Shown here piece by piece: positions 8,630 through 16,700 of a stretch of 64,000 nucleotides of DNA (position 1 is its first letter; every line of letters starts with the position of its first letter). This DNA is from Mucilaginibacter gossypii (lineage in GTDB: Bacteria > Bacteroidota > Bacteroidia > Sphingobacteriales > Sphingobacteriaceae). The notes under the pieces are model-generated. The model was not told the origin of the DNA. It did no database searches and saw nothing but the letters and a program-made list of their open reading frames with translations. Where the stretch lies: positions 62,001 to 126,000 of the forward strand of contig NZ_FNCG01000009.1 of NCBI RefSeq assembly GCF_900100945.1, written 5' to 3'. The position numbers and the translations under genes are program-made.

Positions 8630-9502
8630 CTACCGGATATTATTCCTGGTTAAAAACTCCCTTATATTCTCCGCAATCTCCGCATGATATTCCTCAAGGG
8701 CAAAATGGCTGGTGTTGTAAACATGCAGTTCGGCGTGCGGCAGGTCTGTTTTGTAAGCTTCAGCAGCAGCCAGCGGGAAGAACTGATCATTTTTACCCCA
8801 GGTGAGCAAAGTAGGCGGCAGATGGGTGCGGAAATAATTTTGCCAGTTCGCATATTCAGCCACGTTATTAGAATAGTTATGCAACAGGTCTAAATGAATA
8901 TCTATCAGTCCCGGCCTGGTCAGGTAATACAAGTCCATCACAGGGCCATCCATGTTTATTTTTGCCGGGTCTTCAGCCCCGTCAAAGTAGAATATCCTGA
9001 TGCCATCCAGGGTCATTAATCCTCTGATCGGTTGCTCTGTTTCAGCGTTGCGGTTTTGTAAAAACGGCATCGCCAATCCGAAAGCCGGGCCGATACCTTC
9101 TATGTAAGCATTCGCATTCTGGATGATCAATGATTGGATCAACTCGGGCCTGCGGGCGGCGATCCTGAAACCTACCGGGCCGCCATAGTCAAAAGCGTAT
9201 AAGCTGAATTGCTTCAAACCGATCTGGTCGATAAATTTCTCAATCGTGACTGACAGGTTATGGAACGTATATTCATATTCATCGCGAGATGGTACTTCGC
9301 TGTTTCCAAACGCCGGGTAATCCGGTGCCACCAAATGGTAATCGCCTGCCAGGTCATTAATCAGGTCGCGGAAAGAAATAGATGATGAAGGGAACCCATT
9401 CAATAGTAATATTGTAGGATTCTCTTTGCTCCCGGCCTCCCGGTAAAAAATATTGACGCCGTTTACGGTTTCATTTTTGTAGTAAATTGTTGTTTTTTTC
9501 AT
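8630..9502 (-). CDS. Alpha/beta hydrolase with Asp nucleophile (dehalogenase/epoxide-hydrolase-like)
   Basis: This 290-residue cytoplasmic protein has no signal peptide. Family landmarks are the oxyanion loop LNGFPSSS (residues 35-41), PDYPAFGNS, and a nucleophile elbow LYAFDYGGPVG with Asp105 instead of Ser. The acid is probably Asp in WGKNDQFF, and the catalytic His is His266 in NTSHFALEE. An Asp nucleophile points to haloalkane dehalogenase, fluoroacetate dehalogenase or epoxide hydrolase chemistry through an ester intermediate. The substrate cannot be told from sequence. It is clearly paralogous to the exported hydrolase at 9975-10961. A dehalogenase-like HAD protein downstream is suggestive but does not prove a shared pathway. 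Confidence 0.85.
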   Translation of the reverse strand: MKKTTIYYKNETVNGVNIFYREAGSKENPTILLLNGFPSSSISFRDLINDLAGDYHLVAPDYPAFGNSEVPSRDEYEYTFHNLSVTIEKFIDQIGLKQFSLYAFDYGGPVGFRIAARRPELIQSLIIQNANAYIEGIGPAFGLAMPFLQNRNAETEQPIRGLMTLDGIRIFYFDGAEDPAKINMDGPVMDLYYLTRPGLIDIHLDLLHNYSNNVAEYANWQNYFRTHLPPTLLTWGKNDQFFPLAAAEAYKTDLPHAELHVYNTSHFALEEYHAEIAENIREFLTRNNIR

Positions 9503-9529
9503 TTTAAAATGGTTTGATATTTATAGGAA

Positions 9530-9935
9530 TTAAGGTTTCAGCGAGAAAAATACGTCCGCTGAAATACTGTTCAATTGCAGGTAAAACAGTAGGATGCAGT
9601 ACACCAGGATATAAATCATTTGAAAAGTAACCGTGGCCCAATCCAAAACCAGGCTTTTGCCGGTAAGTAAGAGAAACATCAACAGTCAGCCCGCTATCAG
9701 TACACCCTGAGTTTCCAACCCGCATACCAGTAGCAAGCCGATACCAGTTTCCCGGTAAGGCAGGCTGTTGCCGGTGGCTATTGTAACAACAGGCGGCAAG
9801 CCTGAGCCTTCAAACTCCCGGCCCAGTGCGTTTAAGAATAATGAACGGCCATTCTTAAGCCTAACCAGCCCGTGAAGCAATAATGTTAAAGCCTAACCCG
9901 GCCCTTAACAGGAAAAATGCAATGTATTCGTTCAT
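9530..9935 (-). pseudogene. DoxX-like membrane protein pseudogene (frameshift plus in-frame stop)
   Basis: Conceptual minus-strand translation from the ATG at 9935 gives MNEYIAFFLLRAGLGFNI. The frame then breaks, and a second frame continues with LLHGLVRLKNG and ends at a TGA (9686-9688). The same frame goes on after the TGA with LLMFLLLTGKSLVLDWATV to a final TAA at 9530-9532. The pieces together make about 135 residues with four hydrophobic segments and the order expected of a DoxX/MauE-type protein (HGLVR, LPYRETGIGLLLVCG, LIAG, LDW). One shift near 9890 and one stop codon are needed to restore it. A TetR-type palindrome lies just upstream. Function of the intact form is unknown. Confidence 0.7.
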
Positions 9936-9942
9936 ATAACAT

Positions 9943-9956
9943 ACATACCAGTCTGT
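9943..9956. promoter_or_regulatory. TetR-type palindrome before the DoxX pseudogene
   Basis: ACATACCAGTCTGT. One half site (AGTCTGT) is identical to that of the palindrome at 10990-11003; the other half is degenerate. It sits 8 bases upstream of the pseudogene start, so it probably marks a promoter once controlled by the local TetR protein. Confidence 0.45.
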
Positions 9957-9974
9957 TTTAATTTCACGAATAAA

Positions 9975-10961
9975 TTATTTGATGTTGTTTTTTAACAAAA
10001 ATGACCTGATGAGGCCGGCCGCTTCCTCGTGTTTTTCTTCCAGCACAAAGTGGCCGCCATTCAATAGATGGATCTCTGCCTTCGGGAGGTCTTTTTTATA
10101 GGCCATCGCTCCTGCGGCAATGAAGAGCTTGTCATTCTTACCCGAAATAACCAGGGCTAATGGCTGGTGTTTCTTGAAATAAGCCTGCCATTCTGCATAT
10201 AAAAGTAAGTTAGTGCCATAGTTTCGGAACAAAGCAAGCTGTATATCCTGGTTGCCCGGTCTGTTCAAATAATATTGATCGGTGATGTAGCTGTCGGGGT
10301 CTATTTCCGACACATCTTCCGCACCATCGGTATATTGCCATTTGGTTCCTTCTATGCTTAAGACCCCTTTAATCGGGCCAATAGTGGATTCGCCGGGGTT
10401 TTGAATATAGGCCACTAAAGGCTTCAGTGCATCACCCAATCCTTCGGTGTAGGCGTTAGCATTTTGCACGATAATGGACTGGATCAATCCGGGCCTTGCA
10501 CTTGCGATGCGAAAGCCTACAGGGCCGCCATAATCCTGCACGTAAAGGCTAAATTGCTTTAAACCCAGCGCGTCGATAAAATGGTTCATGGTTGCAGCCA
10601 GGTTATCAAACGTATAGTTGTATGCTGTTGGCTCCGGCGCACTACTTTGTCCAAAGCCCGGATAATCCGGCGCGATCAAATGATAGTTAGGGGCAAGGTC
10701 CCTGATCAGGTCGCGAAACATGTGGGAAGAAGATGGAAAGCCATGTAGCAATAAAATGGTGGGTTTGCTTTTATCTCCGGCCTCCCGGTAAAAGATGTCT
10801 AAACCATCCACTTTTATGGTCCTGAAATACACGCCTGCAGTACCATTTACTTTAGGTGCTTGATGAGCCGCCTGTTTCGCTTGAGTTGCTGCATGGACTA
10901 CAGGGCTTGAATTAAATACACTGCCCAGCAATAGCGAGGCGACGATGCTCTTTGTTTTCAT
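9975..10961 (-). CDS. Exported alpha/beta hydrolase with Asp nucleophile
   Basis: This 328-residue protein has an N-terminal signal peptide (IVASLLLGSVFNSSPVVHAA), so it acts in the periplasm or outside the cell. This distinguishes it from its cytoplasmic relative at 8630-9502. The landmarks are LLHGFPSSSHMFRDL, APDYPGFGQSS, the nucleophile elbow YVQDYGGPVGF (Asp143), an acid in SGKNDKLF and His304 in GGHFVLEE. These fit a haloalkane dehalogenase/epoxide hydrolase-type active site; the substrate is unknown. The palindrome ACAGACAAGTCTGT lies 28 bp upstream, so expression is probably controlled by the TetR protein encoded next to it. Confidence 0.87.
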   Translation of the reverse strand: MKTKSIVASLLLGSVFNSSPVVHAATQAKQAAHQAPKVNGTAGVYFRTIKVDGLDIFYREAGDKSKPTILLLHGFPSSSHMFRDLIRDLAPNYHLIAPDYPGFGQSSAPEPTAYNYTFDNLAATMNHFIDALGLKQFSLYVQDYGGPVGFRIASARPGLIQSIIVQNANAYTEGLGDALKPLVAYIQNPGESTIGPIKGVLSIEGTKWQYTDGAEDVSEIDPDSYITDQYYLNRPGNQDIQLALFRNYGTNLLLYAEWQAYFKKHQPLALVISGKNDKLFIAAGAMAYKKDLPKAEIHLLNGGHFVLEEKHEEAAGLIRSFLLKNNIK

Positions 10962-10989
10962 TCTTTTATTTGTTTATTGATGATAATAT

Positions 10990-11003
10990 ACAGACAAGTC
11001 TGT
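10990..11003. promoter_or_regulatory. TetR-type palindrome before the exported hydrolase
   Basis: ACAGACAAGTCTGT. CAGAC and GTCTG form a perfect inverted repeat with two bases between. It is located between the TetR gene and the hydrolase start. The same element recurs at 9943-9956 and 11628-11641, and no other gene cluster in the window was seen to carry it. Confidence 0.6.
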
Positions 11004-11058
11004 TTTAATTGAGTTAAATTTTTTTCCAACCCGGCTGCCGTGGTTGGCTGATGTTTAG

Positions 11059-11598
11059 TTATAAGATTTTTCCTGCCAGTGTTTTCGCTGTCTGAATTGG
11101 CCAGCCATTGCCGTGTACCTTGTTGGTAATCAGCGCACCGTCGAACAGCATATACAATTCGTCCGCCAGTTTTTCCTTATGTACGGGCCTCAATATATCT
11201 GCAAACATGGCCCTTACACCATCTTTTTGTTTGCGTATGATCCCCCGTACCCTTTCGCTGTCAACCGGCAGTTCCGAAACAATATTCAGGAAATTACAGC
11301 CATAATACTCCGGCTGCACAGAGACCTCCGCTAAAAAGTCAAACACCGCGAGTACCTTTTCCTTCGGTGCTTCAAATTTTTCAGCTTCGGCTTTCAGTGC
11401 AGCATTCGTTTCTGCCCCCTTTACAGTGAGGTATTCTACCAGCAAATCTTCCTTTGAATGGAAATGCTGGTATAAGGATGCTTTCGCAACCCCTGCCTCT
11501 TCAATAATTTGGTTAATGCCGGTGGCATTATAGCCTTGCTTATAAAACAATCTGGATGCGGTTTCTACGATCTGGTTTCTTACGGCACTTGTTTTCAT
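11059..11598 (-). CDS. TetR/AcrR family transcriptional regulator
   Basis: This 179-residue protein has an N-terminal TetR helix-turn-helix: QIVETASRLFYKQGYNATGI, then EEAGVAKASLYQHFHSKEDL. The C-terminal part fits a TetR_C ligand domain of the YcdC/AcrR kind with a Cys-containing helix (YYGCNFLN). The likely targets are its own promoter (palindrome 11628-11641) and the hydrolase and DoxX-like units downstream, which carry the same palindrome. Minus-strand TACATTTG at 11610-11603 matches the -7 box and ends 4 bases before the ATG, so a leaderless mRNA is possible. The inducing compound is unknown but may be the hydrolase substrate. Confidence 0.9.
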   Translation of the reverse strand: MKTSAVRNQIVETASRLFYKQGYNATGINQIIEEAGVAKASLYQHFHSKEDLLVEYLTVKGAETNAALKAEAEKFEAPKEKVLAVFDFLAEVSVQPEYYGCNFLNIVSELPVDSERVRGIIRKQKDGVRAMFADILRPVHKEKLADELYMLFDGALITNKVHGNGWPIQTAKTLAGKIL

Positions 11599-11602
11599 GG
11601 CA

Positions 11603-11641
11603 CAAATGTAAAAATTAATTTAAACATACAGACAGGTTTGT
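11603..11641 (-). promoter_or_regulatory. TetR gene promoter with overlapping autoregulatory palindrome
   Basis: The -7 box TACATTTG reads 11610 to 11603 on the minus strand. The palindrome ACAGACAGGTTTGT (11628-11641) covers the place where the -33 element should be. This is a suitable position for repression of the gene by its own product. Confidence 0.5.
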
Positions 11642-11863
11642 ATTTTTTTATTTTTTGTATGACGCTAAGTTGTTGTTTGTCTAAAAGATCAGTAATCTGG
11701 GAGACGCTCATTAATCACCTTACGGCAGTAATTTCCTTTTAGATAACAATCCGGAAATATTAAGGAAACTGTATTCATCAAGAATATTTCCCGATTGGTG
11801 TAAAATTTTGCGAAAGTGGTTTTTGTTGATGGTACTTCGTACAAAATAAATAAAACAAAGATC

Positions 11864-12883
11864 ATGAAAAACCATTTTCACAACGGGGATGAACACACCC
11901 CGCAAGCAAATAACGATGGTATTGACCGCAGAGGTTTCCTTGAATGCATGGCATGGGCCGGTACCGGTGTGCTTTGGATGATGTCGGGCGGCATATTAAA
12001 ATCGTATGGGATGAGCCAGATGATAGATAAAACGACCGGGACCTTGCAAAAAGGGCTTGTTATGCCGAAATCTGATTTCAGTTTTGTGCAGATCAGCGAC
12101 AGCCATATCGGCTTTACCAAGCCGGCCAATACAGATGTGGTAGGGACACTAAATGCCGCCATCTCCAAAATCAATACCATGCCGGTAACGCCATCTTTTG
12201 TATTACATACCGGCGACCTGACCCATCTGGCACAGGCTGATGAGTTTGATACGCTCGAACAATCGTTAAAAAGCGTAAAAACTGAAAAGGTTTTTTATGT
12301 GCCCGGCGAACATGATGTTACCGATAACGGCAAGCTATACCTGGAACGCTACGGTAAAGGCACACTTGGCGACGGATGGTACAGCTTTGATTCGCACGGC
12401 GTTCACTTCATTGGCCTTAATAACGTAACTAACCATGTAGATGGCGGATTGGGTTATATCGGTGCTGCCCAGTTAAAATGGCTGGAGGCAGACCTGAAGC
12501 CGCTATCAAACAGTACGCCTATTGTGGTATTCGCCCATATTCCGCTTTGGGCCATTTATCCGCAATGGGGTTGGGGAACAGATGACAGCGGACAGGTCCT
12601 GACTTTATTAAAACGCTTCGGTTCGGTGTCGGTATTGAATGGGCATATCCATCAAACCATTCAAAAAGTTGAAGGTAATATTACTTTTCATACGGCCAAT
12701 TCTACCGCGTTCCCGCAACCCGCACCCGGCGCGGCACCATCACCGGGGCCAATGAAAGTTCCTGCTGATAAACTGCGTAGCTTTCTGGGTCTAACCAGCG
12801 TTAATTATGTGGAACACAACCATACCCTGGCTATAACAGATACGCCGCTGATATTGGCAGAATCCATGATCGAACAGAAATAA
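11864..12883 (+). CDS. Tat-exported metallophosphoesterase
   Basis: From the ATG at 11864 the protein is 339 residues; an in-frame upstream start at 11816 is less likely. A twin-arginine signal (DRRGFLECMAWAGTG) near residue 25 indicates folded export. The calcineurin-like metal site is complete: ISDSHIGF (D-x-H), HTGDLTH (GD), PGEHD in place of the usual GNHD, FAHIPLW and GHIHQ (GHxH). It should hydrolyse a phosphoester in the periplasm with two bound metals; the substrate is unknown. It is the first gene of a compact operon, 6 bp before the YceI gene. Confidence 0.9.
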   Translation: MKNHFHNGDEHTPQANNDGIDRRGFLECMAWAGTGVLWMMSGGILKSYGMSQMIDKTTGTLQKGLVMPKSDFSFVQISDSHIGFTKPANTDVVGTLNAAISKINTMPVTPSFVLHTGDLTHLAQADEFDTLEQSLKSVKTEKVFYVPGEHDVTDNGKLYLERYGKGTLGDGWYSFDSHGVHFIGLNNVTNHVDGGLGYIGAAQLKWLEADLKPLSNSTPIVVFAHIPLWAIYPQWGWGTDDSGQVLTLLKRFGSVSVLNGHIHQTIQKVEGNITFHTANSTAFPQPAPGAAPSPGPMKVPADKLRSFLGLTSVNYVEHNHTLAITDTPLILAESMIEQK

Positions 12884-12889
12884 CCTGAG

Positions 12890-13423
12890 ATGATAAAAAA
12901 AATCATATTACTGATACTGATAGCCGGTGTGTCAAAAACCAGCCTGGCCCAATACAAACCCGTTGAAGCAGCATCATCCTTAAAGTTTACCATAAAAAAT
13001 CTGGGCTTCAGCGTTGAGGGGACTTTTAGTGGCTTTGATGGGACCATCAACTTCGACCCTCAAAACCCGTCGGGCAGCAAAATCGACGTAACCATTAACG
13101 CTGCTACTGTAAATACAGATAACAGTCTGCGGGACGAACATTTGAAACAGGAAGGCTATTTTGACATTAAAAATAACCCGAGGATCAGAATGGAATCTAA
13201 CAAGATCACGGCTACCGGGAAAGCCACATACCAGTTTAATGGTTTGCTGACGATAAAAGGAAAATCGCAAACCGTAACATTCCCATTCATGGCAGAACCT
13301 TTAGGAGATGGTTATGCCTTTAAGGGTTCGTTTAAAATGAAACGGAAAGATTTTAGCCTGGGAGGAACAAGCACCGTGTCTGATGAGGTGGAGGTAAACA
13401 TTAACCTGATCGCAAAAAAATGA
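12890..13423 (+). CDS. YceI-family periplasmic protein
   Basis: This 177-residue protein has a signal peptide (LLILIAGVSKTSLAQ) and a YceI-like lipocalin-type beta-barrel: KFTIKNLGFSVEGTFSGFDG near the start, VNTDNSLRDEHLKQEGYFD in the middle, and a final KRKDFSLGG. YceI proteins bind isoprenoid-type lipids or quinones in the periplasm in the few cases studied. Its stop overlaps the start of the cytochrome gene by ATGA, so the two are translationally coupled. Together they suggest an envelope redox or quinone role. Confidence 0.92.
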   Translation: MIKKIILLILIAGVSKTSLAQYKPVEAASSLKFTIKNLGFSVEGTFSGFDGTINFDPQNPSGSKIDVTINAATVNTDNSLRDEHLKQEGYFDIKNNPRIRMESNKITATGKATYQFNGLLTIKGKSQTVTFPFMAEPLGDGYAFKGSFKMKRKDFSLGGTSTVSDEVEVNINLIAKK

Positions 13424-13824
13424 AGAAATTCCTAACGATAGTAAGCCTTGCCCTGCCCGTGTTTTTAACCGCTGCGGCCACCATCAGGTCTTCCGATAGT
13501 GCTAAATATACCAATTTGAAAGTCCTGCCTAAGAACATCAGTTCGCGAGACTTGCAAAGTATCATGGCTGACGATTTTGAAGATGGTCTGGGTGTAAGTT
13601 GCGGCTTTTGCCATGCTAATGCCCCGGATGGACATGGCCTTGATTTTGCCAGTGATGCCAAGCCCGAAAAGGCCATAACCCGTACCATGATGCGCATGAC
13701 GCTCGACCTGAATAAGCGCTGGCTGCAAAACAAACACCCGCGATTGGGAGACCCGGCTCTTGTTGTACAATGCAGCACCTGCCATAAAGGGCAGGCCTTC
13801 CCAGATGGGGCAGAACCGCAATAG
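13420..13824 (+). CDS. Diheme c-type cytochrome (reaction-centre cytochrome c subunit-like)
   Basis: This 134-residue protein has a signal peptide and two CxxCH heme-attachment motifs: CGFCH near residue 63 and CSTCH near 117. A Met-rich helix between them (TRTMMRMTLDLN) could supply a distal ligand. The layout LPKNISSRDLQSIM, CGFCHA, DFASDAKPEKAITR, CSTCHKG resembles the small cytochromes related to the photosynthetic reaction-centre cytochrome subunit that occur widely in Bacteroidota without photosynthesis. It is a periplasmic electron carrier; partners are unknown. It starts inside the YceI stop and is followed 9 bp later by a sensor kinase. Confidence 0.88.
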   Translation: MKKFLTIVSLALPVFLTAAATIRSSDSAKYTNLKVLPKNISSRDLQSIMADDFEDGLGVSCGFCHANAPDGHGLDFASDAKPEKAITRTMMRMTLDLNKRWLQNKHPRLGDPALVVQCSTCHKGQAFPDGAEPQ

Positions 13825-13833
13825 AAAAATTAA

Positions 13834-14892
13834 ATGTCTTTTTCTTACCTTACTTGTAATTTGAACCCGGTATTGAAGATCAATAAAATAATATATCATC
13901 TTTTGTTTTGGGCGCTGGCCTACTTTTTTTGGATATTTATTTTCAGAAACGGGGCGCTGGTGCTTACCCATACCATTACCATACAGTTTTGTTATCTGGC
14001 GTTTATATCGGCAAACTACTATTTTAACGCGCTGTACACCATACCCAGATTGCTTAACAAAAAACGGTATGTAAAATTCGGTATCCTGTTTATTGGTGGC
14101 ATCGTGCTTACTGCGCTTATCCGCATACCAGTATCCATACTGGTGGTTACCTATATTTTTAAAGTGCCAACCCCACATTTCGATTTGTTGACCATTTTTG
14201 TTGACTCGTTCATCAATATCCTGTTTTGGGTACTTTGTATACTCGCCGCAAAAATGGTGATCGAAAAGACCCGTTCTCAGATCTATATCGAGCAGATAGA
14301 GAAAGAGAAAGCAACCAATGAACTGAATTTTTTAAGGGCTCAGTTTAATCCACATTTTTTATTCAACTCCATCAATTCTATTTACGGTCATATCGATAAA
14401 TCGAACAAAGATGCCCGCGGTATGCTACTGGTTTTTTCTGAAATGCTGCGCTACCAATTATATGAATGTAATGTAGAGCAAATAGAACTGAACAGGGAAC
14501 TGAACTACATCCGCAATTACATCGCTATGCAAAAAAGCCGGATTGATGAGCGGATCGCCGTTTCCTTCAACATTGGCGAAATCAACGGTAATATTCAGGT
14601 TGCGCCTTTGCTGCTGATCACCTTTATTGAAAATGCGTTCAAATACGTGGGCTTTAACGAGTGCACGGCAAACCGCATCGACATCAATTTAAACTACAGC
14701 AGCGGCAGGTTGATATTTTCGATCGCCAATACCAGGGATGCCTTCATCAATCAAGCGCCAACGGTTGCCTCCGGCTTAGGTATAGCCAATGCCCAAAGGC
14801 GCCTCGAACTGCTTTATCCCGGCAAACATGAACTGCTTATAGTGGATAAAGAAGACACTTATGAAATTATTCTAACACTTTTCGATCTATGA
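13834..14892 (+). CDS. LytS/YehU-type membrane sensor histidine kinase
   Basis: This 352-residue protein has four hydrophobic helices in the first 145 residues, then a short coiled linker (IEQIEKEKATNELNFLRAQ). A His_kinase domain follows with the phosphoacceptor in FNPHFLFNSINS (around 172-183) and an ATPase domain (FIENAFKY, around 263; GLGIANAQRRLELLY). This is the standard Bacteroidota partner of LytTR response regulators; it autophosphorylates and passes the phosphate to the next gene's product. The ATGA overlap with the regulator confirms the pairing. The signal sensed is unknown. Confidence 0.92.
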   Translation: MSFSYLTCNLNPVLKINKIIYHLLFWALAYFFWIFIFRNGALVLTHTITIQFCYLAFISANYYFNALYTIPRLLNKKRYVKFGILFIGGIVLTALIRIPVSILVVTYIFKVPTPHFDLLTIFVDSFINILFWVLCILAAKMVIEKTRSQIYIEQIEKEKATNELNFLRAQFNPHFLFNSINSIYGHIDKSNKDARGMLLVFSEMLRYQLYECNVEQIELNRELNYIRNYIAMQKSRIDERIAVSFNIGEINGNIQVAPLLLITFIENAFKYVGFNECTANRIDINLNYSSGRLIFSIANTRDAFINQAPTVASGLGIANAQRRLELLYPGKHELLIVDKEDTYEIILTLFDL

Positions 14893-15608
14893 AACTTAAC
14901 TGCCTGATCATTGACGATGAACCTATTGCCCGTAAATTACTGCAGGAATATATCGAAGAAACAGATTTTTTGGTTTTGGTGGGTACTGCCGAAAATCCAT
15001 TGAAGGCAGCAGGACTGGTTAACCAGCTGGAGGTAGACATGATATTCCTGGATATCAATATGCCCAAAATGAATGGGTTAGATTTTTTACGGTCATCCGT
15101 AAATTTACCCATGGTAATCATGACCACGGCTTACGGCCAATATGCGTTGGATGGATTTGAAATGGCTGTTGTAGACTACTTAGTAAAGCCCTTTAGCCTC
15201 GAACGTTTTTTAAAAGCCACTCAAAAAGCGCTGGAGTTAAAATCGCTTAAACAAAAAAAGACGTCTTATACAGACGCGAAGCCAGATCATTTTTTTGTTA
15301 AGTGTGAAGGCAAAATAGAAAAAATTTTATATGCCGAGCTGAATTATATAGAAGCGATGGCAAATTACCTTACGCTATATACTAACGGAGGTAAATTTGT
15401 TGTGTATCTCACCATTAAAGGCATCCTGGAGAAACTGCCGGCCGACAAATTTATGCAGGTGCACAAAAGCCATATCGTTAACCTAAATAACGTGCAAACC
15501 ATTGAAGGCAATATGCTAAGGCTGGGCGGGGTTAAAATCACAATTGGTTTAAACTTTCACGACGCAGTAATGCAGCGTCTCTTAAGGGACAAATTCATCA
15601 AGCGATAG
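14889..15608 (+). CDS. LytTR-family response regulator
   Basis: This 239-residue protein has an N-terminal receiver domain: CLIIDDEPIARKLL with the acidic pair, phospho-acceptor Asp around residue 55 in IFLDINMPKMNG, and the Lys in DYLVKPFSLERF. A C-terminal LytTR DNA-binding domain occupies about 135-235 (FFVKCEGKIEKI, LNYIEAMANYLTLY, MQVHKSHIVNLN). It is the output partner of the LytS-type kinase and the last gene of the five-gene run that starts at 11864. Its targets cannot be named, but the envelope phosphoesterase, YceI and cytochrome genes ahead of it are likely candidates for feedback control. Confidence 0.93.
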   Translation: MKLNCLIIDDEPIARKLLQEYIEETDFLVLVGTAENPLKAAGLVNQLEVDMIFLDINMPKMNGLDFLRSSVNLPMVIMTTAYGQYALDGFEMAVVDYLVKPFSLERFLKATQKALELKSLKQKKTSYTDAKPDHFFVKCEGKIEKILYAELNYIEAMANYLTLYTNGGKFVVYLTIKGILEKLPADKFMQVHKSHIVNLNNVQTIEGNMLRLGGVKITIGLNFHDAVMQRLLRDKFIKR

Positions 15609-15681
15609 CTTCACAAAGCATCTCAGCAGGATGCACATCCCGCGGCCGATTATTTTAGGGCTGTGCTTTTAAAAACAAAGT

Positions 15682-16470
15682 TTACTTGATGCCCTTACTT
15701 GGTAACAACGACCGGATATAAGCCGTAATCTCGGTATAGTATTCCACCAGTGCAAAATGCCCGCCATTCAATAAATGCACTTCCGCGCTTTTCAGGTCCT
15801 TTAGATAAGCTAAAGCCCTGGGAAAGTTTAATATCGGGTCGTTTTGCCCCCTACAATTAGCACAGGCGGCCGATGCTGGCGAAGGTATCGCTGCCAGTCG
15901 GGATATTTTGTTAAATTGGTATGGTAGTTTTGAAACAGCGCATTTTGGATGGGCTCGTTTTCTTCCCCTTTGATAAATTGATAGTCCATTAAATAAGCAT
16001 CGGGATTGATATGAGCGGGGTTAGCTGCACCCTCGGTGTATTTTGTACCTTGATGCCTTCAGATGAAATGATGGATTTAAGGATATTTTCAACCTCAGCC
16101 TTATCGCCAACATCTTCCATTGTCATTATCTTTTTAAAGCCGCTGCCTAATCCCTCACTGTAAGCATTTACATTCTGAACAATTAGCGCGCTTATCCACT
16201 CCGGATGTTTTACCGCCAAACGGAAACCTATAGCCGCCCCGTAATCCTGCGTGTATAAACTAAAGTGTTTTAGGTTAATTTGGCTTATAAAAATCCTCCA
16301 TCACAGCGGCCAGGTTATCAAATGAGTAATCAAACCCATACACCGGCGGCCGCCTGCTTAAGCCAAAGCCCGGATAATCAGGTACGATTAAATGGTAGTC
16401 GGCTGCGAGGTCATTTATAATATCCCGGTACATAAAGGACGAATATGAGAAGCCGTGCAGGGCTTTGTCC
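15682..16470 (-). pseudogene. Third alpha/beta hydrolase copy, frameshifted
   Basis: Minus-strand pieces match the two intact hydrolases in order: ALHGFSYSSFMYRDIINDLA and DYPGFGLSRRPP in one frame, then FSLYTQDYGAAIGFRLAVK in another, YTEGAANPAHINPDAYLMD in a third, and VHLLNGGHFAL near the end. The first break is at about 16300, where an extra T in a T run shifts ED-F-ISQINL; others are near 16050 and 15850. The N-terminal third is missing or replaced. The Asp nucleophile (TQDYGA) is still readable, so decay is recent. No function is expected. Confidence 0.8.
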
Positions 16471-16581
16471 GGAATTGTTATGCCCAGATCGATAACCCGG
16501 ATGTGGAGTACCAGCGGTACCGGCTTTATTTTCTTTCCTCCTATGAACGGATAGACGACCTGGAAATATTCGGGAAGCACT

Positions 16582-16645
16582 AAAATCCGCACTACAACCA
16601 TCAGGAAGCCGTAAATGTGTTCAATCAATCTCCCGCTGTCAGTAC
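16582..16645. repeat. 64-bp repeat, copy A (partner at 24259-24322)
   Basis: By hand alignment about 52 of 64 bases match the partner copy without gaps. On the minus strand both read LIEHIYGFLM in one frame, with many differences at third codon positions, so the segment looks like a remnant of protein-coding DNA. I do not recognise the parent gene. Confidence 0.6.
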
Positions 16646-16667
16646 AAAAGCAGCGTAAAATCGCTTC

Positions 16668-16700
16668 AAAAGCCCTTAAATCAAATGATTTAGGGCTTTT
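16668..16700. terminator. Hairpin with T-rich flank
   Basis: AAAAGCCC and GGGCTTTT pair, extended inward by TAAATCA/TGATTTA with one bulged T, and TTTTTCTTTT follows on the plus strand. No intact plus-strand gene ends close by, so it may be left from a lost gene. The rest of 16646-17179 shows nothing I can support. Confidence 0.55.
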
